NCBI GenBank assembly: GCA_022478985.1
Contig: JAKSZP010005603.1
Coordinates: forward strand, 33,969-97,968
Origin: Massospora cicadina
Taxonomy: Eukaryota; Entomophthoromycota; Entomophthoromycetes; Entomophthorales; Entomophthoraceae
Direction of reading: 5' to 3'
DNA: 64,000 nucleotides
Shown here: one piece after another, positions 33,351 through 45,379 of the stretch
Position numbering within the stretch: the first letter of the stretch is position 1
Layout: each line of letters starts with the position of its first letter
Position numbers and translations under genes: made by a program
Notes under the pieces: model-generated
What the model was told of the DNA's origin: nothing
Database searches by the model: none
What the model saw: the letters and a program-made list of their open reading frames with translations, nothing else

Positions 33351-34620
33351 AAGCATGGTCTGTAACTGCTGCAAAATTTTTATCATAAAGGAAGGGTCAA
33401 AAGTGTTTCACCACAAGTAGAACAGCTATGCATCCCTTCTCCGTGACACCAAGTTTTTCTTAGCTTTTGATAGTGTCTTGCTGTAATAAGATACAGGTGA
33501 TCAGTGGAATACTCATGTAACTGTAAGAAATTTATTTACTGCTAGATCAGATGCATCTGTGAATAGGATAAATTGCTTCTCATAATTCAGATGTCATAAA
33601 GTTAGTCTTTATTTAAATTTATCCTTCATCATCTCAGATGTTATTTTCAAATCTACCCCCCAAAAGTATTTTTTGTAAGTAAACAAACAAGGGTCTTGGT
33701 GAGTTAAGAGAAACTGGGTGCAAAGTGATGGTAATACCACATTATTCCTAATAATACCTGCATATTTCTAAGAACTTTAGTTCAGGAATCTTGGAAATAG
33801 CTCTTAATTATATATAGGGGTTGACTTCTTCTCACAAGTTCTCATGTCCTAAAAATAAAATTTATATTGGAAGAAGGTACACTTTGTGGCTTAGTTTGAG
33901 GTTATTTTCATGATTCCTTGAAATTGAATTGAGATAATCTAGATGATCAGAAAATGTTTATGAAAATACATTATATCATCCAAATAAACAATCACACAGC
34001 AATATTTGAGACATTTCATGATATGATCCATCTCCCAATGAGACAAGGTAGGAGCATTACATAATTATTGGAGAGCTAGATATGTTGAAATATTCTTTTG
34101 TGCATATTAAGGATCATTTTTCATGGTCTTCTGGTATTAAATCTATCTGCCAGTAACCACTGGATGGGGTTCATCACAGAGAATAAATTTTAGCTAGAAG
34201 GTTGGTCCAGCACATCATCTATCCGTGGAATTGGATAGCTATCCTACTATGTAATGATTAGCTTCCAGTAATACACCACTATTCTGTGACCACCATTTTT
34301 TTTATGAGTAATAGTGGGTACAACCATGGACTCTAGTAGGGCATAATCAAGCCGGCATCTAGTAATTGATTTAGCTTAGTCTTCATGTATTGCTCCTCTA
34401 CCTTCAAATTCCAATATAGCTTTGATTACATTGGACTTGAATACGTTATGACAATGCTGTGAATCCAATTTTAATATGACCATGAAAAATCTGACGTGGA
34501 AAAAATATCTTATTGACCCTTAAGTAACTGGTGCACTGTTAAAATTGAAACTAGCGGCTACTCTAGTGAGTACCATATGTTAAAATCCTGGGTTCTTTAC
34601 CGATTGATAGCTCCCAAAAG
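33350..34620 (-). pseudogene. Gypsy reverse transcriptase and RNase H remnant
   Basis: Minus strand: KTKLNQLLDAGLIMPY (about 34340-34390), SPWLYPLLLIKKNGGHRIVV near 34290-34345, SYPIPRIDDVLDQ near 34200-34245, then ILFTDASDLA near 33545-33575 (RNase H catalytic Asp). The order along the minus strand (RT, RNase H, then integrase at 33300-32250) shows a single collapsed Gypsy pol. Confidence 0.7.
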
Positions 34621-34639
34621 TTAGCTGCACAAGTATGAT

Positions 34640-36000
34640 ATGTGCACAATTCATGTTTCTTGTTAGTAATTGATATGTTATTGATGATAGTATGCTAACT
34701 ATTATCCGTAGTTGAATAGATAAGCTAAATGTGGTCCAATGCCAGACCTGCAATTATTATCAAAAACTGGTGATGTCAACGATAGAGACCTTTTCCCAGT
34801 TCCATTAACTTGATTCACATTCAGATCCAGAGGTCTCAGCCTTTTTTCAGCATGATGAGTCTGTGGAGATTCCCATCTTAGGTCTGCTTCTCTTCTAAGG
34901 ATCCTCAATCCTTACGCTTTATCTAAAAAAAGTTTACACTTTTTTGTATACCACAACAATAACTTAAGATGAATAAAGCTTATTTCCCAAATGAAAGAAC
35001 CTTTTCTTTCAACAGGTAATTTTTTATTAATATGAATTGTTAGGGAAGTTATAGAGGGAATTCAGCGCCCAACTCCTCAGTTGGCGCCTCAGCCATGAAA
35101 TGGCAGCCATTGCCATTGAACTTCCCTATGACATCTCATTGGAAATGGTCTTCTCAATTGGTTTAGGTTTCCGCTATCAGATGTCCTTAAGACCTGAAAT
35201 GGAAAGAACAAGAAAACGTGTCCCTAATGTTTCCCGCTCAATTACAGCAAACAAACCATATTTGACTAGCGACCTTCTTGGGTAATGGGACTCTTTAACC
35301 ATAGTGGCAGGTCATGAACCAACTGATTAATTCACTGGTTGCAGGCTGCATAACTCATATTGCAGCTGATACTTAAATTACCAATCAGTGGCAATGAAAC
35401 CTGACTGATCCAATTGTTACAGCTGATAGTTAATCAACATTAACTATCAGATGTCTCAATTTTGTCAGCAACCCTGCCCAATGAGATCTTAAGCATTCAC
35501 CCAGATTAATCTCCAATGGATCCAAACCTGGCTTATTACCCAAAATCCCTGAACAATACCAACCCAAAATCAGGATCAACTGATATCCAATTCACTCTTT
35601 AATGGGACTTATCCCCTAGCGATCCAAAAGGTACCCTGGGAGATGAGATGTGCAAAAATCCAATGCACCTTCTCATGTTCCTCCTGATTTGAGTTTATCA
35701 GATATTAAGACTTGAGATATTGTATAAATTGATTGTTGTTGGGTAGGCTAATTTGAGTTGAGTACATTTTGAAATTTCTCCAATTAGAAACAAATTTTTT
35801 TTCAATTTTCTAATCAAATAAGACTATGATTTTGCAATTTATGAGGCTTCTAAGCAGTAACTTGATAGGCCTCTGATAAGCTGGGTCAAGGACACCTGGC
35901 TGTATTCTTGGTTCAAATCTGCTGACTCTGTTTATGCTTGTAATGCATAATAAGCAGTTTGGAGACACCTTCAGGGGTTATGTTGTTTGATACCACTCTT
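34640..36000. other. Unassigned stretch between Gypsy gag and pol remnants
   Basis: Slightly more GC-rich sequence (35040-35300, an open frame of 61 codons; 35500-35640) without recognisable motifs. It may be protease/gag linker or a separate insertion. I do not assign function. Confidence 0.25.
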
Positions 36001-38450
36001 TGGTCCCCTATTTTAATTTCAACTCTTTAGCATATAATGGTATGCCATCTGGCACATCTACTGAATCAGGGAGCTTTTTTGTATTTCATTCAGAAGTAAA
36101 AAAATATAAAGGCAAGGAAGAAACAGGGTAATTGACCAGACAAGAGTATTTTTCTTGCTGAATTCTTTACATCTCAGCATAAGAGAACTTCTTAATTGGG
36201 GAGAGACAAATACCCTTCATACATGTTTATAACTCCTTTATATTTGATCATAAATTGCGTCCTAATGAGTGTGTAATACTGGGTGTTGTCCAAGGCAATA
36301 ATAGGAGATGAAAAACTAACTTTTAAATTCAGTTTGGCAGGAGGGAGTAAGCATCTATATCTTAGGTGTTATCTGGTCCTGCGGTTCTATACTAGTGGGT
36401 ATATTGAAGCTACAGGGCAAGCTTGATCTTCTTAATGAGTCAATTTGAGATGACATTAATTGGAAATCCGGCACATAATAGACATTAATTGGAATATTTG
36501 AATTGCCACTTCCACTTTGGTTAATGTTCCTCCATAAAATTAGGCGGTAGGGATAAAATCCTTTGAGACAAAACGTTGCATTGAGATTATTTTCAGTCTC
36601 AGGATATTTATTATTGGTTTTTACTTGGTTGTGTACTCTTAAGATGGGTCACATCAATAGAGAAAGAAACTGGTAAGGTTCACTGCAAATCAACTACTAT
36701 TGGACATCCAATGACTTGACTGAAATATATATCTTCTGGGACCAAGGCATTGTCAATATTTTTGGCATTCAAGCACTTTGAGATGGCAATCTCAGCAGGT
36801 GCAACCAAAATATAATAGTCATTATCTATTTAACGCCCTTCAACTCTTCACTAGAATAGTTTTTGAAGTACATGAGGTGAGAAACTAGTTATGTTTTAGT
36901 ACAGGTCTTTGAATTGGTTGACTTTAGGGTACTTTCCCTAAACTGAACAATCTTTTAATGCTTGCAAAGGCAGGGATCTTTTTAAAGAACTTATCTTTAG
37001 TATATATTTTTTTCTTAAAGAAATATAACTAAGCTTATCCACCTTCTTTGGCTTTGTTATTCCTGGGTATAAACTTTGAGTTTTGTAGGTGCCTTTAGGT
37101 AGATTCCAGTTTGTGCATTAAACACATCAAGTAGAGTTTCCTTGATATCTAGACATTGTTGAAGCTTTTTTTGACTGAAATAACGCATGGCAAATTTAAG
37201 ATTACTGCGTAAACCAGCAATAACGGCTGATATGGCATCATTAAGTGTGAGCATTTTTGTGGTCATTAGAGTTTAAGCCTCAATATATGAATGGTTCATA
37301 AATTCTGCTAGGGTCTCAGTTCAACGTAATGCAGTTCTCATGAAAGACTTTTTTTCTACCCAAGCTTTGCTTAAACTCAAATTAATAATAAGAGATTTTT
37401 TCCCTTTGTCCCAAGTATTTAGATTATCCATATGGGAAACCATAACCTCCTGTGCCATGCAATTAATACAAGACAATTTATGGTTAACCTTTTGACAATC
37501 AGTTGTACCTTCCCTTGCAGCCTCATAGACATTAAGGAAGTATGTAATACTTCCTTCTCCAGGATTAATCTTGTCCTTGAGGTAAGTTCTAAGGTAGAAG
37601 CTTCCAGAATTGAGACAAAGTATACTATAAGAGAAATTTATACGGTAAAATTGGTAAGTATATCAATATGCTAAATTTGATGATAAAGTCACGAAATTTA
37701 ATCTTATTATGTGCTAGATGTTGTTCCATTTCTTCAGTGGTAAGTCTGGAGGTGACATCTAGCAAGTTGATGCGCTTTTAAGAACAACCTTTTATTATTC
37801 TCTGTTTTTGACATTAATGTTGAGAGAATTACTTCTTTTTCATGCGGTAGAGCAAAAGTTTATAATATTTTTTAATTTCTAGCACTCCAATACGCTGGTT
37901 TAAGTCTCCTTCATCTCCTAGCATTCAGTTATTAGATTTCGTCTATCCTGGATTTAAGTTCCTTCATGAGGGAGTTCCAGCGCTGCTCAACTCATTGAGA
38001 TGATAATAATCTGGTTAGAGTCTTCTCATCTATCTGGCCTGCTCCTTATCTCACTCTCAATTTTTCAAGTCAGTTAGTAATTGTTTGAGTAGATTCTTGG
38101 GTTGCTCGGGATACCAGAACCTTTCAACATGGGTGATTGGGTGATGAGGTTTTGTGACACCAAATGAGCCTCTGAAGTGTGATGTGCTTCAAGTTTAGCA
38201 TTTCATTTTACCAAAATTTAATTAAGTTAAGGTGCTCAATTCATTTGTCCTCCTTACATCAAAAAGTAGAGACTTGAGCAGCCATTTCACCTTGGGCTCT
38301 GGTTTCATGCTGATGAAGCTCTTGGGCAAAACCTTCAAGTAATTGCTGGGTTTTCTTGTTAGACTTCATAAGGTCTTTTCTGAGAAGTTCCATAGCTTTC
38401 TTACATACTTGATAACTACAAATCAATGATCATCATTTGTTTATGGGGTT
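36000..38450 (-). pseudogene. Gypsy gag-protease region remnant
   Basis: The open stretch at 37057-37266 (minus) has LNDAISAVIAGLRSNLKFA, which aligns with LDDAITAIISALRSYPKV in the gag of the element at 54865-54920. FSQKKLQQCLDIKETLLDVF follows. The surrounding 2 kb is AT-rich and broken, but in the right place (upstream on the minus strand of the RT at 34600) to be gag. Confidence 0.5.
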
Positions 38451-38964
38451 AAATATAAGAGAGAGACACTCCAAATTTTGCTATGTATTTAGCCAATACT
38501 TTGTGACGCTATATTGTATACTTGCTCTTAAGCTGATCATATTACTCATGAACAATGATGTGATAATGAAGCTTCACATTATGTACTCCGTATAAGTGCA
38601 CAATATGGTATAATGAAGGTGTATTAACCTCATGACATATCTGGATAGGTTTGCACCTAAGCTGTATGTCTCTAGGAGAGCACTAGACTCATATAAATTC
38701 ATAAGAGTTATGTCCACAACCGATTGTCTTTATCAGGTGGATTTTCACTTGGATATATAATTCCTCAAATTCAATCTTTTATCACTTCATTTTAAATCCA
38801 ATTTAGTCACCATGATTACAGGATCTCAATTTGATGTTCTTGTAATCCTTTAATTGATACAAGGGAGGGCTTCCCATATGATTACATCTTCACCGTTTTC
38901 ATTGTGTACACAGCAGGTTACACTGATGCTTGAATTACTTTATGGTGCAGTCAATTAGTTTCAG
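38451..38964. other. Unassigned AT-rich stretch
   Basis: No open frame or repeat recognised. Probably more of the minus-strand Gypsy 5' end or LTR. Confidence 0.25.
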
Positions 38965-39195
38965 GCTTTGCTAAGCAATGTCCATGCCCCTGTAGTGAGC
39001 ACCAGCCTGTAGGGCTTCCGTTCTTGAGGTGCTCATTGGTGTTAATCCCATGAATTACCAACAGTTAATAATTGTTTCATGTCTAGGACTTTTGCAAGTA
39101 CCTTAGTCTATAATTAAGGAGGCTAAGTTCCACTTAGGTCCCTTTAAATAAATTATTAATTATAAAAAAAGAAGGTGAAAAGTTTTATTAGGGTT
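38965..39195 (-). repeat. Gypsy segment, part 1 (split by ORF1-only LINE)
   Basis: Matches 31180-31420. Continues at 41117 after the LINE-type insertion. Confidence 0.6.
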
Positions 39196-41133
39196 CTCTC
39201 TCTGCTTTGCATAACTTTCTGAGCAAATTAATTTTGGTAAATTAAAAGCAAACACTTAATCGCACACCAAAGTATTGCTCCAATGTCATCAGATCCCCCA
39301 CTGACTGTCCCAGCATGGGGCAGCGGCGAAATTCCCCCCTCCATTTTCCATCTGACAGGAAAACGCGCTCAGACTGGCTCGCCCAGTCAATCCAAACCCT
39401 TGGGATGATTCATTTCTCCCAAGGATTTTGATGCCCATCTCACCAAAACCCAAGTGGTGCCCCGCTGCACCCTGATGCTCCCCTGGAGCAACATGCATTT
39501 CAGCCTTAGGGTCGAATATGGAAAATTCTTCCCTTACAATGACCAAACCATTATCAAAATGGCTCAGGCGGTGATGACACCAGCCTGTTTTATTGACTTC
39601 CACCCCTATAAGGGGTACTTTGATCTTGGCTTCTCCTTATGAAGCCAATGCAGCCACTGCGGCAATGGTGCCATTAATTTTCAACAATATTCCCCTCCCA
39701 ACAACTCAGACCTGACTCCCAACGGACACCACCTTGGTGGTCCAGTTCAAGAGGTTTGCCCACCCACCTCCCCCCCAAAGTGCTCCACCAGGAGCTGATG
39801 GAAGGTTTGGCAGCCTATGGCGCCAACCCCATCTTACAATTTGTGGTCCCAAATGGGGCCACACGCCTCTCTGGGCCTCAGGCATATGCCATGATCAGCC
39901 CTGAATTTACAAAAATTTCTTTGGCAATCCCCCCTCATGCCACCATCCCATCTGCCCCCAACCATCCGTTCTGGGCCTGCGTTGAGGGCGGATGAATGAT
40001 TTGTCCATCCTGTTTTAAGATAGACCACTCAAAACGTAAATGCCCTTACTCAGAAAATTCTTCCAATGCCAAAAGTTTGCCTGATGCCCACCAATCTGCC
40101 ACCCACCACGCACCAACTACAACATGGGGTATGATCCTACCTTCCCCTCCTCCAATGCCTGATGCTGCAGCTGCACCTACAGCCACCAATCAGCACCCAC
40201 CCTGCCCTAATGCCACAAATAATTAATCTAACCAAACATTGGATTGGATCCCAGTTTGATCCCATACATCCACAAATGAATTGAATAAACCTCAAATGTA
40301 CGCTGATTCCCCAATCCAATTCAAAAAAAATCCATGGGAATTATTGGATTAAATCCATAAATCAGGTAACATCATTGAAGAGCTGACGCTGAAACTTGAG
40401 AGGCTCTGTAACGCAGATTGGGAATCAAAATTCCCACCTCAGAAATATGTCCCACAACTTAACACCAATCCGCTCTACAGTGACCACCAGCTTGCAGTAG
40501 AAGCAGCTGCCACATCATATTGCCGTCCGCTTTGCAAAGCTGCTGCCAAATTTGTGGCTGCACTCACAGGAGGAATTCCACCTCCCGTCATCCCCATAAA
40601 TCTTACTGCACAAAGTAAGATCAACATGAAAACCTTACACAAAAACGTCACTGAAGCCATCCAGAACGTGGTAACAGTAGCACAGAATCCAAAAGCAAAA
40701 AACCCAAACCAACATTGCCACATTTGTTAAATTCCCAGACACCCACTTCAAAACTGAAGAAGCTTTGGGCGAATACATCGTTGGTATAATGATGGCTGGC
40801 AACTATTCAGAAGTTCCAGTCATCAAGGATATTGAACCTCATGCCGCTGATACCCCCACACCCTTACTATCTGCCTTAAAACGCACCTTACTCTGGAATG
40901 AGATGGATGCAGCTGAAGATGAGCCCCCCAATCCCCCCTTTTCATCCACCATGGAGGGATAGCAGTATTCGCTGCCCACCTGGTTGAATATTTTGATAGG
41001 TACAATTGAATCAATCCCTCCATTTTGGGCGTTTTGTTTGAATTGTTATTTTTTATTATGATTTTAGTTTTAGTTCAGTAATGTCCATCCCCTGGTCAGC
41101 TTACCTCAGTTAAATAAAAGACTTATTAAAGTT
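39178..41133 (+). mobile_element. ORF1-only LINE (HAL1-like), copy 2
   Basis: The element is 39196-41115, about 1.9 kb. An imperfect 18-bp TSD, AAAAGTTTTATTAGGGTT (39178-39195) and AAAAGACTTATTAAAGTT (41116-41133), flanks it with 14 of 18 bases alike. The unoccupied paralogous site at 31411-31430 (GAAGGTGAAGGGACTTATT) confirms the boundaries. It contains ORF1 followed immediately by the LINE 3' end (AATGTCCATCCCCTGGTCAG, 41078-41097). No ORF2. Confidence 0.85.
39283..40962 (+). pseudogene. ORF1 of ORF1-only LINE, copy 2
   Basis: ATG at 39283; the opening VPAWGSGEIPPSIFHLTGKR is shared with the other copies. Blocks: FSLRVEYGKFFPYNDQTIIK, CFIDFHPYKGYFDLGFS, LPPKVLHQELMEGLAAYGAN, LQFVVPNGATRLSG. 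Then a zinc knuckle CPSCFKIDHSKRKC (about 40008-40049) with all four ligands intact (CX2CX4HX4C). A Pro/Ala/Thr-rich linker and a C-terminal domain follow (NPLYSDHQLAVEAAATSYC, 40475-40540). Three frames are used and several stops interrupt it, notably a TGA just before the knuckle. Length about 560 residues against 356 for the ORF1 of the LINE at 12880. Confidence 0.8.
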
Positions 41134-41980
41134 ATAGTCAAAGAACAGAGGTTTATAATAATTGTATCACTATTAGTAAATGGTTTATGGATTTAAATGT
41201 TATTTATAACAAATTAATTCCTTTAAGGAAAAAACAATTTAATGATATAAGGGGGATGTTTAAATTATATTTAGGTTATCACATCTTGCTTTTCAAATTC
41301 CTTTAAAACTAATTTTACAGAAATTATTGTGGCCAAAGAGCCCATAATAAGAGACTGGAAGATTTGGGCCAATCTTTGGGCAGGTCTTAATTGTATCCTT
41401 TTAGAATATTATTCAATTTGCATCAGTATAAGTTATCTGGTGTAAACATCAATTCATGTCCTGAGGTTCTGCTAACTCAGCTAATTAATAGTTTAGACCA
41501 GGAATTTAAGTTTTTACCTGGATCAAAAAAGATTTTACTATTGATTTTAGCATTGCATCTATGCAATTTATCAATATAATAAATTGGAGTGTTTTCTAAT
41601 TTTTTATAGAGTAGGCTTGATTGATGAGGCTTTCAGTGGTAATTCTTGGTATGCATTTCTATTATAATGACTGATAACTAGGCATATGACAACATCATCC
41701 GATTAATAACACATGGCAGTTTTAAGTCTCTAAACAAGCCGTCCATATCTCATTGGAGTGTAGAAGGGGCATTACAAAAACCCTGAGCTATCCAGGTTGG
41801 CTCAAGTAGCCCTTCACTATATGTTAAAGCTTATTTCTGACAATTGTTGTGCTAAATCTATTTGCTAACCCCACTAGTGAGGTCTATAGCAGAAAAAAAC
41901 CGAGACCATGCTAATAACTATAGGGACCATCTAAATGAGGTAATGGGAAAAGACTTTTTTGGGTAATAACATTAAGTCTA
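41117..41980 (-). pseudogene. Gypsy reverse transcriptase remnant
   Basis: 41117-41720 is the rest of the segment matching 31420-32050. On the minus strand 41950-41660 reads FFSAIDLTSG, then ILLEPTWIAQGFCNAPSTLQ and MDGLFRDLKLPCVI, the block before the catalytic YxDD of Gypsy RT. The catalytic box itself is in a broken frame. Close to DGILGDLKLSCILVYLDD at 56760-56815. Confidence 0.75.
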
Positions 41981-43320
41981 GCTAATCCATGATGATTATA
42001 TGTCCCCATATTTTTTTAAAAATAAGGGAGAAGCCTAATGAATTTGAAAAAAGAATTAATAATATTGCTTCCAAAATGTTAATAATACAATTTGAGAATT
42101 ATGACTTCTCAACCTTAAAATTTGGCAAGGATGGGGACCATCTAGTACTAAAAAAAATTTGGCAAGGATGAGCTCATATAGTGGCTGTATCTAAAGTTTT
42201 TTTTTCAATTTGTACCTCTTTCATCAAACTAAAGTCTTTAAACCTTATATATATCAGAAATTCTTCAATGAGCGCTTCTACCAATTTGTTGCTTTATCAG
42301 ACTGAGGGAGTTTAATAGTCAACTTCAATTCACGCAAAAAAGTGTTATCTTCAAATCCTTATTCAATTAATATCACACATCTGGTGACATAATTTAATCC
42401 TTCTATAGGAACTGAGCGTACATAAGCTTTGAGATGATTTAAGTTTTAGTTCATGGGTTGATTAGTGAGGGTAGCTAATAACACAGATCTGGTTCCATTT
42501 ATAAGCAAAATCAAGGATCCCAGGGCAAAGGAGAGCCTCTAAAAAGGGAAGTACAACTTTACCTGATATCTCTAGCACATGGTATTCTGGCACCATTACT
42601 TGTACTCCTGCGTAAATATTACCTGAGCCTGGGATAAATAGTTATAGATTTGTATAAAAGGCAATTCTTTTTATGCACATACAGAAGGGGGAAGAAGAAT
42701 GGTTCTTGGTCCCATTATTTGACATCTAAGTTGGGCATAAAATTGGGGTAATCCAAAAGCATGCACACTGTTTAAGTATCCATTTTTTTATTAGAAATTT
42801 ATGAATATTGGAGGCAATTGATAACAAATAAAGTAGATAATTATCCTTTTGATGGATCATTGCGTTAGTATTAGTCTGAAACTTTGTCTCAAAAAAGATT
42901 ATAACAATTATGTCAAACACTACAGCAGGTGCTACAATAAAATTTACTAAACTGCATAGTTATGAAAGAGTATTATTTAAGGATTTTCTATAAAAGGGGC
43001 CTAAAGTACCATACTCTCTGTCATGGTTCAAGTCAAACGCGCTATTTATCCTTTTCATGATTTTAGAGGAGTTCACATTAATGGGGGAGCCCATATTAAT
43101 GATAGCTAGAATTTTCATTCTATGCACCACTACTTTGAATTGAGTTACATTGGTACCAATTGTGGAAATAAAGTTTAAAGGTATTAAAATAATAATAGGG
43201 CCATGTGCTTAAAAGCATATAGAAAAGCAGAAAGACAAGAAGAAAGTTTATTAATTAATTATTTAGTGGCATTAATGTCCCCTAAAACAGAAACACATAG
43301 CACTTATTATAGGAATTAGA
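41981..43320 (-). pseudogene. Gypsy RT N-terminus / protease region, eroded
   Basis: The position between RT (41950) and the Gag zinc knuckle (43455) is where protease and the RT N-terminus belong. No catalytic motif could be read. AT-rich, many stops. Confidence 0.35.
42117..42170 (+). mobile_element. Micro-retroposon insertion 7
   Basis: A perfect 17-bp TSD, AAAATTTGGCAAGGATG, at 42117-42133 and 42154-42170 flanks GGGACCATCTAGTACTAAAA (42134-42153). It is inserted in the decayed minus-strand Gypsy. Confidence 0.9.
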
Positions 43321-43329
43321 AACTTGAAG

Positions 43330-43545
43330 TTAAGACAAAGAAGGTTTTTCAGCATAGGGAGCCTCATGCCCTATGCTGACTACTTTTTTTACCTTATCAA
43401 GATGCTTCTTACAACAATGTTTCTCTTCATAACCATGGTACCCACATATATTACATAAAACTTGTCTGTAAATAAATTTGTTAAAGGGATACTTCATGGA
43501 TGGAAGATCATGAATTAATTGATGAAGGAATATGCACGGCCCCAT
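43330..43545 (-). pseudogene. Gypsy Gag zinc-knuckle segment
   Basis: Open frame with CNICGYHGYEEKHC at 43455-43414, a full CX2CX4HX4C-type nucleic-acid-binding knuckle with an aromatic residue inside, as in retroviral-type nucleocapsids. It lies between the collagen-like segment (44533-44672) and the RT remnant (41950) on the same strand. Confidence 0.65.
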
Positions 43546-44270
43546 AGGAATTTCAACTAGGGCTTCCTTATTATCAATGATTGATTATAAATTTTTACTA
43601 AGAGACTTGAATCTATGAGTACTTGGGTTCATGAAGGAAAAGAATTTGACACAACAGAAATGGCATCCATCAGAATATATACATGTTGTTAATGTATGAG
43701 CATCATGGTTAAACCTCTGTGAAACCTTATATAAATCTTTCCTTAATCCATTTGGATGTTCATAAAAGCTTGCCTTTAACTAGATAAGATCAGATCATTC
43801 CCATTCTCTTTAATAAGGGCGGTCTTATCTTGAGATAAAAGTGGTGAAGATCTTATAGTGTGGTATCATGATGTCTTAGGCTAATCTGTTGAGGCAGAAA
43901 GAGATGTGTTGTACCTTTTGTCAATTTCTAGCACCATACATATCTTTTTTGTATACAATTAGGATCAAATATTTTATCCTTTGCCATGATCATAATTATC
44001 CCTAAAAGCGGGTTTATACAATTGGGTTATTAAATGATACATTAAATTAAAGAGTATTTATTGATTCATGTTCAAAATATTCATATTTAGGCAAGTTGAC
44101 ACAAATAGGAGTGAAATCAACTTTCTGTCATAAATTATTAAGATGATCTTGTAAGTATGAACCCATTAATTAAGGTGTCCTAGTGAAGGTTGATAATTTA
44201 AGTTTTAATTGAGCAATTTGTTCTTGTTTTTCTAGCTCTCAAAATAACCATAATTATCATTTAGGAAATC

Positions 44271-44321
44271 AATAGAGGCAATCAAGGACCATCTAGTACT
44301 AAAAAATAGAGGCGATCAAGG
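44271..44321 (+). mobile_element. Micro-retroposon insertion 8
   Basis: TSD AATAGAGGCAATCAAGG (44271-44287) and AATAGAGGCGATCAAGG (44305-44321), one mismatch, around ACCATCTAGTACTAAAA (44288-44304). Confidence 0.85.
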
Positions 44322-44532
44322 AGTTCATTTTACATTCTATACAGTTTTCACTGAAGCAATGAGAGCTATTAATCACAGCTATTAAATTAGAAAAGGATAG
44401 ATCAGATTTGAAATGTTGACCATCAGATGGTAAAGAAAAATCTTTAGATAAAACTATTATATGTGCTTTAAAGCTTGGGCTCTTTGTGTTAACTGGTTAA
44501 CTGGATCAGAGTGAGGGATTGTAATCAAAGGA

Positions 44533-44672
44533 CTAGATGGTCCTGGGAGTTCTGGGGTCCATGGGGCCATCATAACCAGGGAGAACAATAGGTCCTCTAG
44601 TATTAGTAGCTCCAGGAATAGTAGAAGGAGAAATAGGAAGTCCAGGATGTCCAGGAGGATCATGGATCCCAT
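44533..44672 (-). pseudogene. Collagen-like segment in a Gypsy Gag
   Basis: Minus strand reads DSN-GIH-DPP-GHP-GLP, and then after a phase break GAT-NTR-GPI-VLP-GYD-GPM. This is a G-X-Y repeat in which some Gly codons have become Asp, Val or another residue, mostly single-base changes. It occupies the same position in gag (between an N-terminal VHPAIH-containing part and the zinc knuckle) as the clearer repeat at 53945-54034. Confidence 0.65.
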
Positions 44673-44988
44673 TGGAATCTTCCCTAGTTTCAGTATCCTT
44701 GATGATATAGGTAATTTTTTTGAGCATTATATAAGATCAAAAAGTCTAGTATCATAAAAATTCATGTGTCCAAGGCAGGCTGTGAAATCATTTTTAATAA
44801 CATTAATATTTTGATTGGTTGGTTTAGAGCTTTGAAATGTTGAGATATCTGTGTCATTAGTATCTATCAACATCACTATCAATATGAACGATTTGGACTT
44901 GTAATTTTTTCCCAAGCGTCAATTTTCTACAATTGCCTCTTAATTTATCATGATCAAAGTTGTAGAAGTCTCAAAGAAACTAAATAAC

Positions 44989-45180
44989 CTAGAATGACAT
45001 TATCAAGCGAGAAAGAATTGATGCATCTACAAGTGGTGCAATCCCAAAATTGTAGTAAATATGAATAGCTGGATGCACACAATTTTGGAGATATTGCTTA
45101 GTTTGAGCCAGTACCACCTCAGTGTAAGTCTTGGGGAGCAACACTAATCCTGAACAGGAAGGGTTCCCAATCAGAACCAA
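44989..45180 (-). pseudogene. Gypsy Gag N-terminal segment
   Basis: LVLLPKTYTEVVLAQTKQYL followed by QNCVHPAIHIYYNFGIAPLV. The NxVHPAIH block matches NHFVHPAIHHLLQLVGLY at 53556-53610 in the element on the other strand. Function unknown. Confidence 0.55.
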
Positions 45181-45207
45181 TAAGGGCCCAAAAAATTTGC
45201 TGCTTCT

Positions 45208-45374
45208 CTCAACAACAAGGGCAATTTAGCCCATGTAGTGGATGAGCGGAGTATCACAGCCTACCTCCTGAAGGTTTCTACCTCCACCTTTACTACCATC
45301 GAGTAGTCAGTGGAAAGGATTCAGGGGTTGTGCAAAGAGGTGGTGAAGGCCAGAGGTCACCACCAGCTGGTAGG
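45208..45374 (+). pseudogene. Coding-like fragment, unknown
   Basis: Plus strand reads NKGNLAHVVDERSITAYLLK, then VSTSTFTTIE, stop, SVERIQGLCKEVVKARGHH. Composition is less AT-rich than its surroundings and looks like protein-coding sequence with one TAG, but I recognise no family. It may belong to a Gag upstream coiled-coil or to another element. Confidence 0.3.
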
Positions 45375-45379
45375 TTGCC

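Noticed and set aside
41989..42171. Open frame of 60 codons on the plus strand
   Set aside because: It overlaps the micro-retroposon at 42117 and the minus-strand Gypsy remnant, with no motif. Chance frame.
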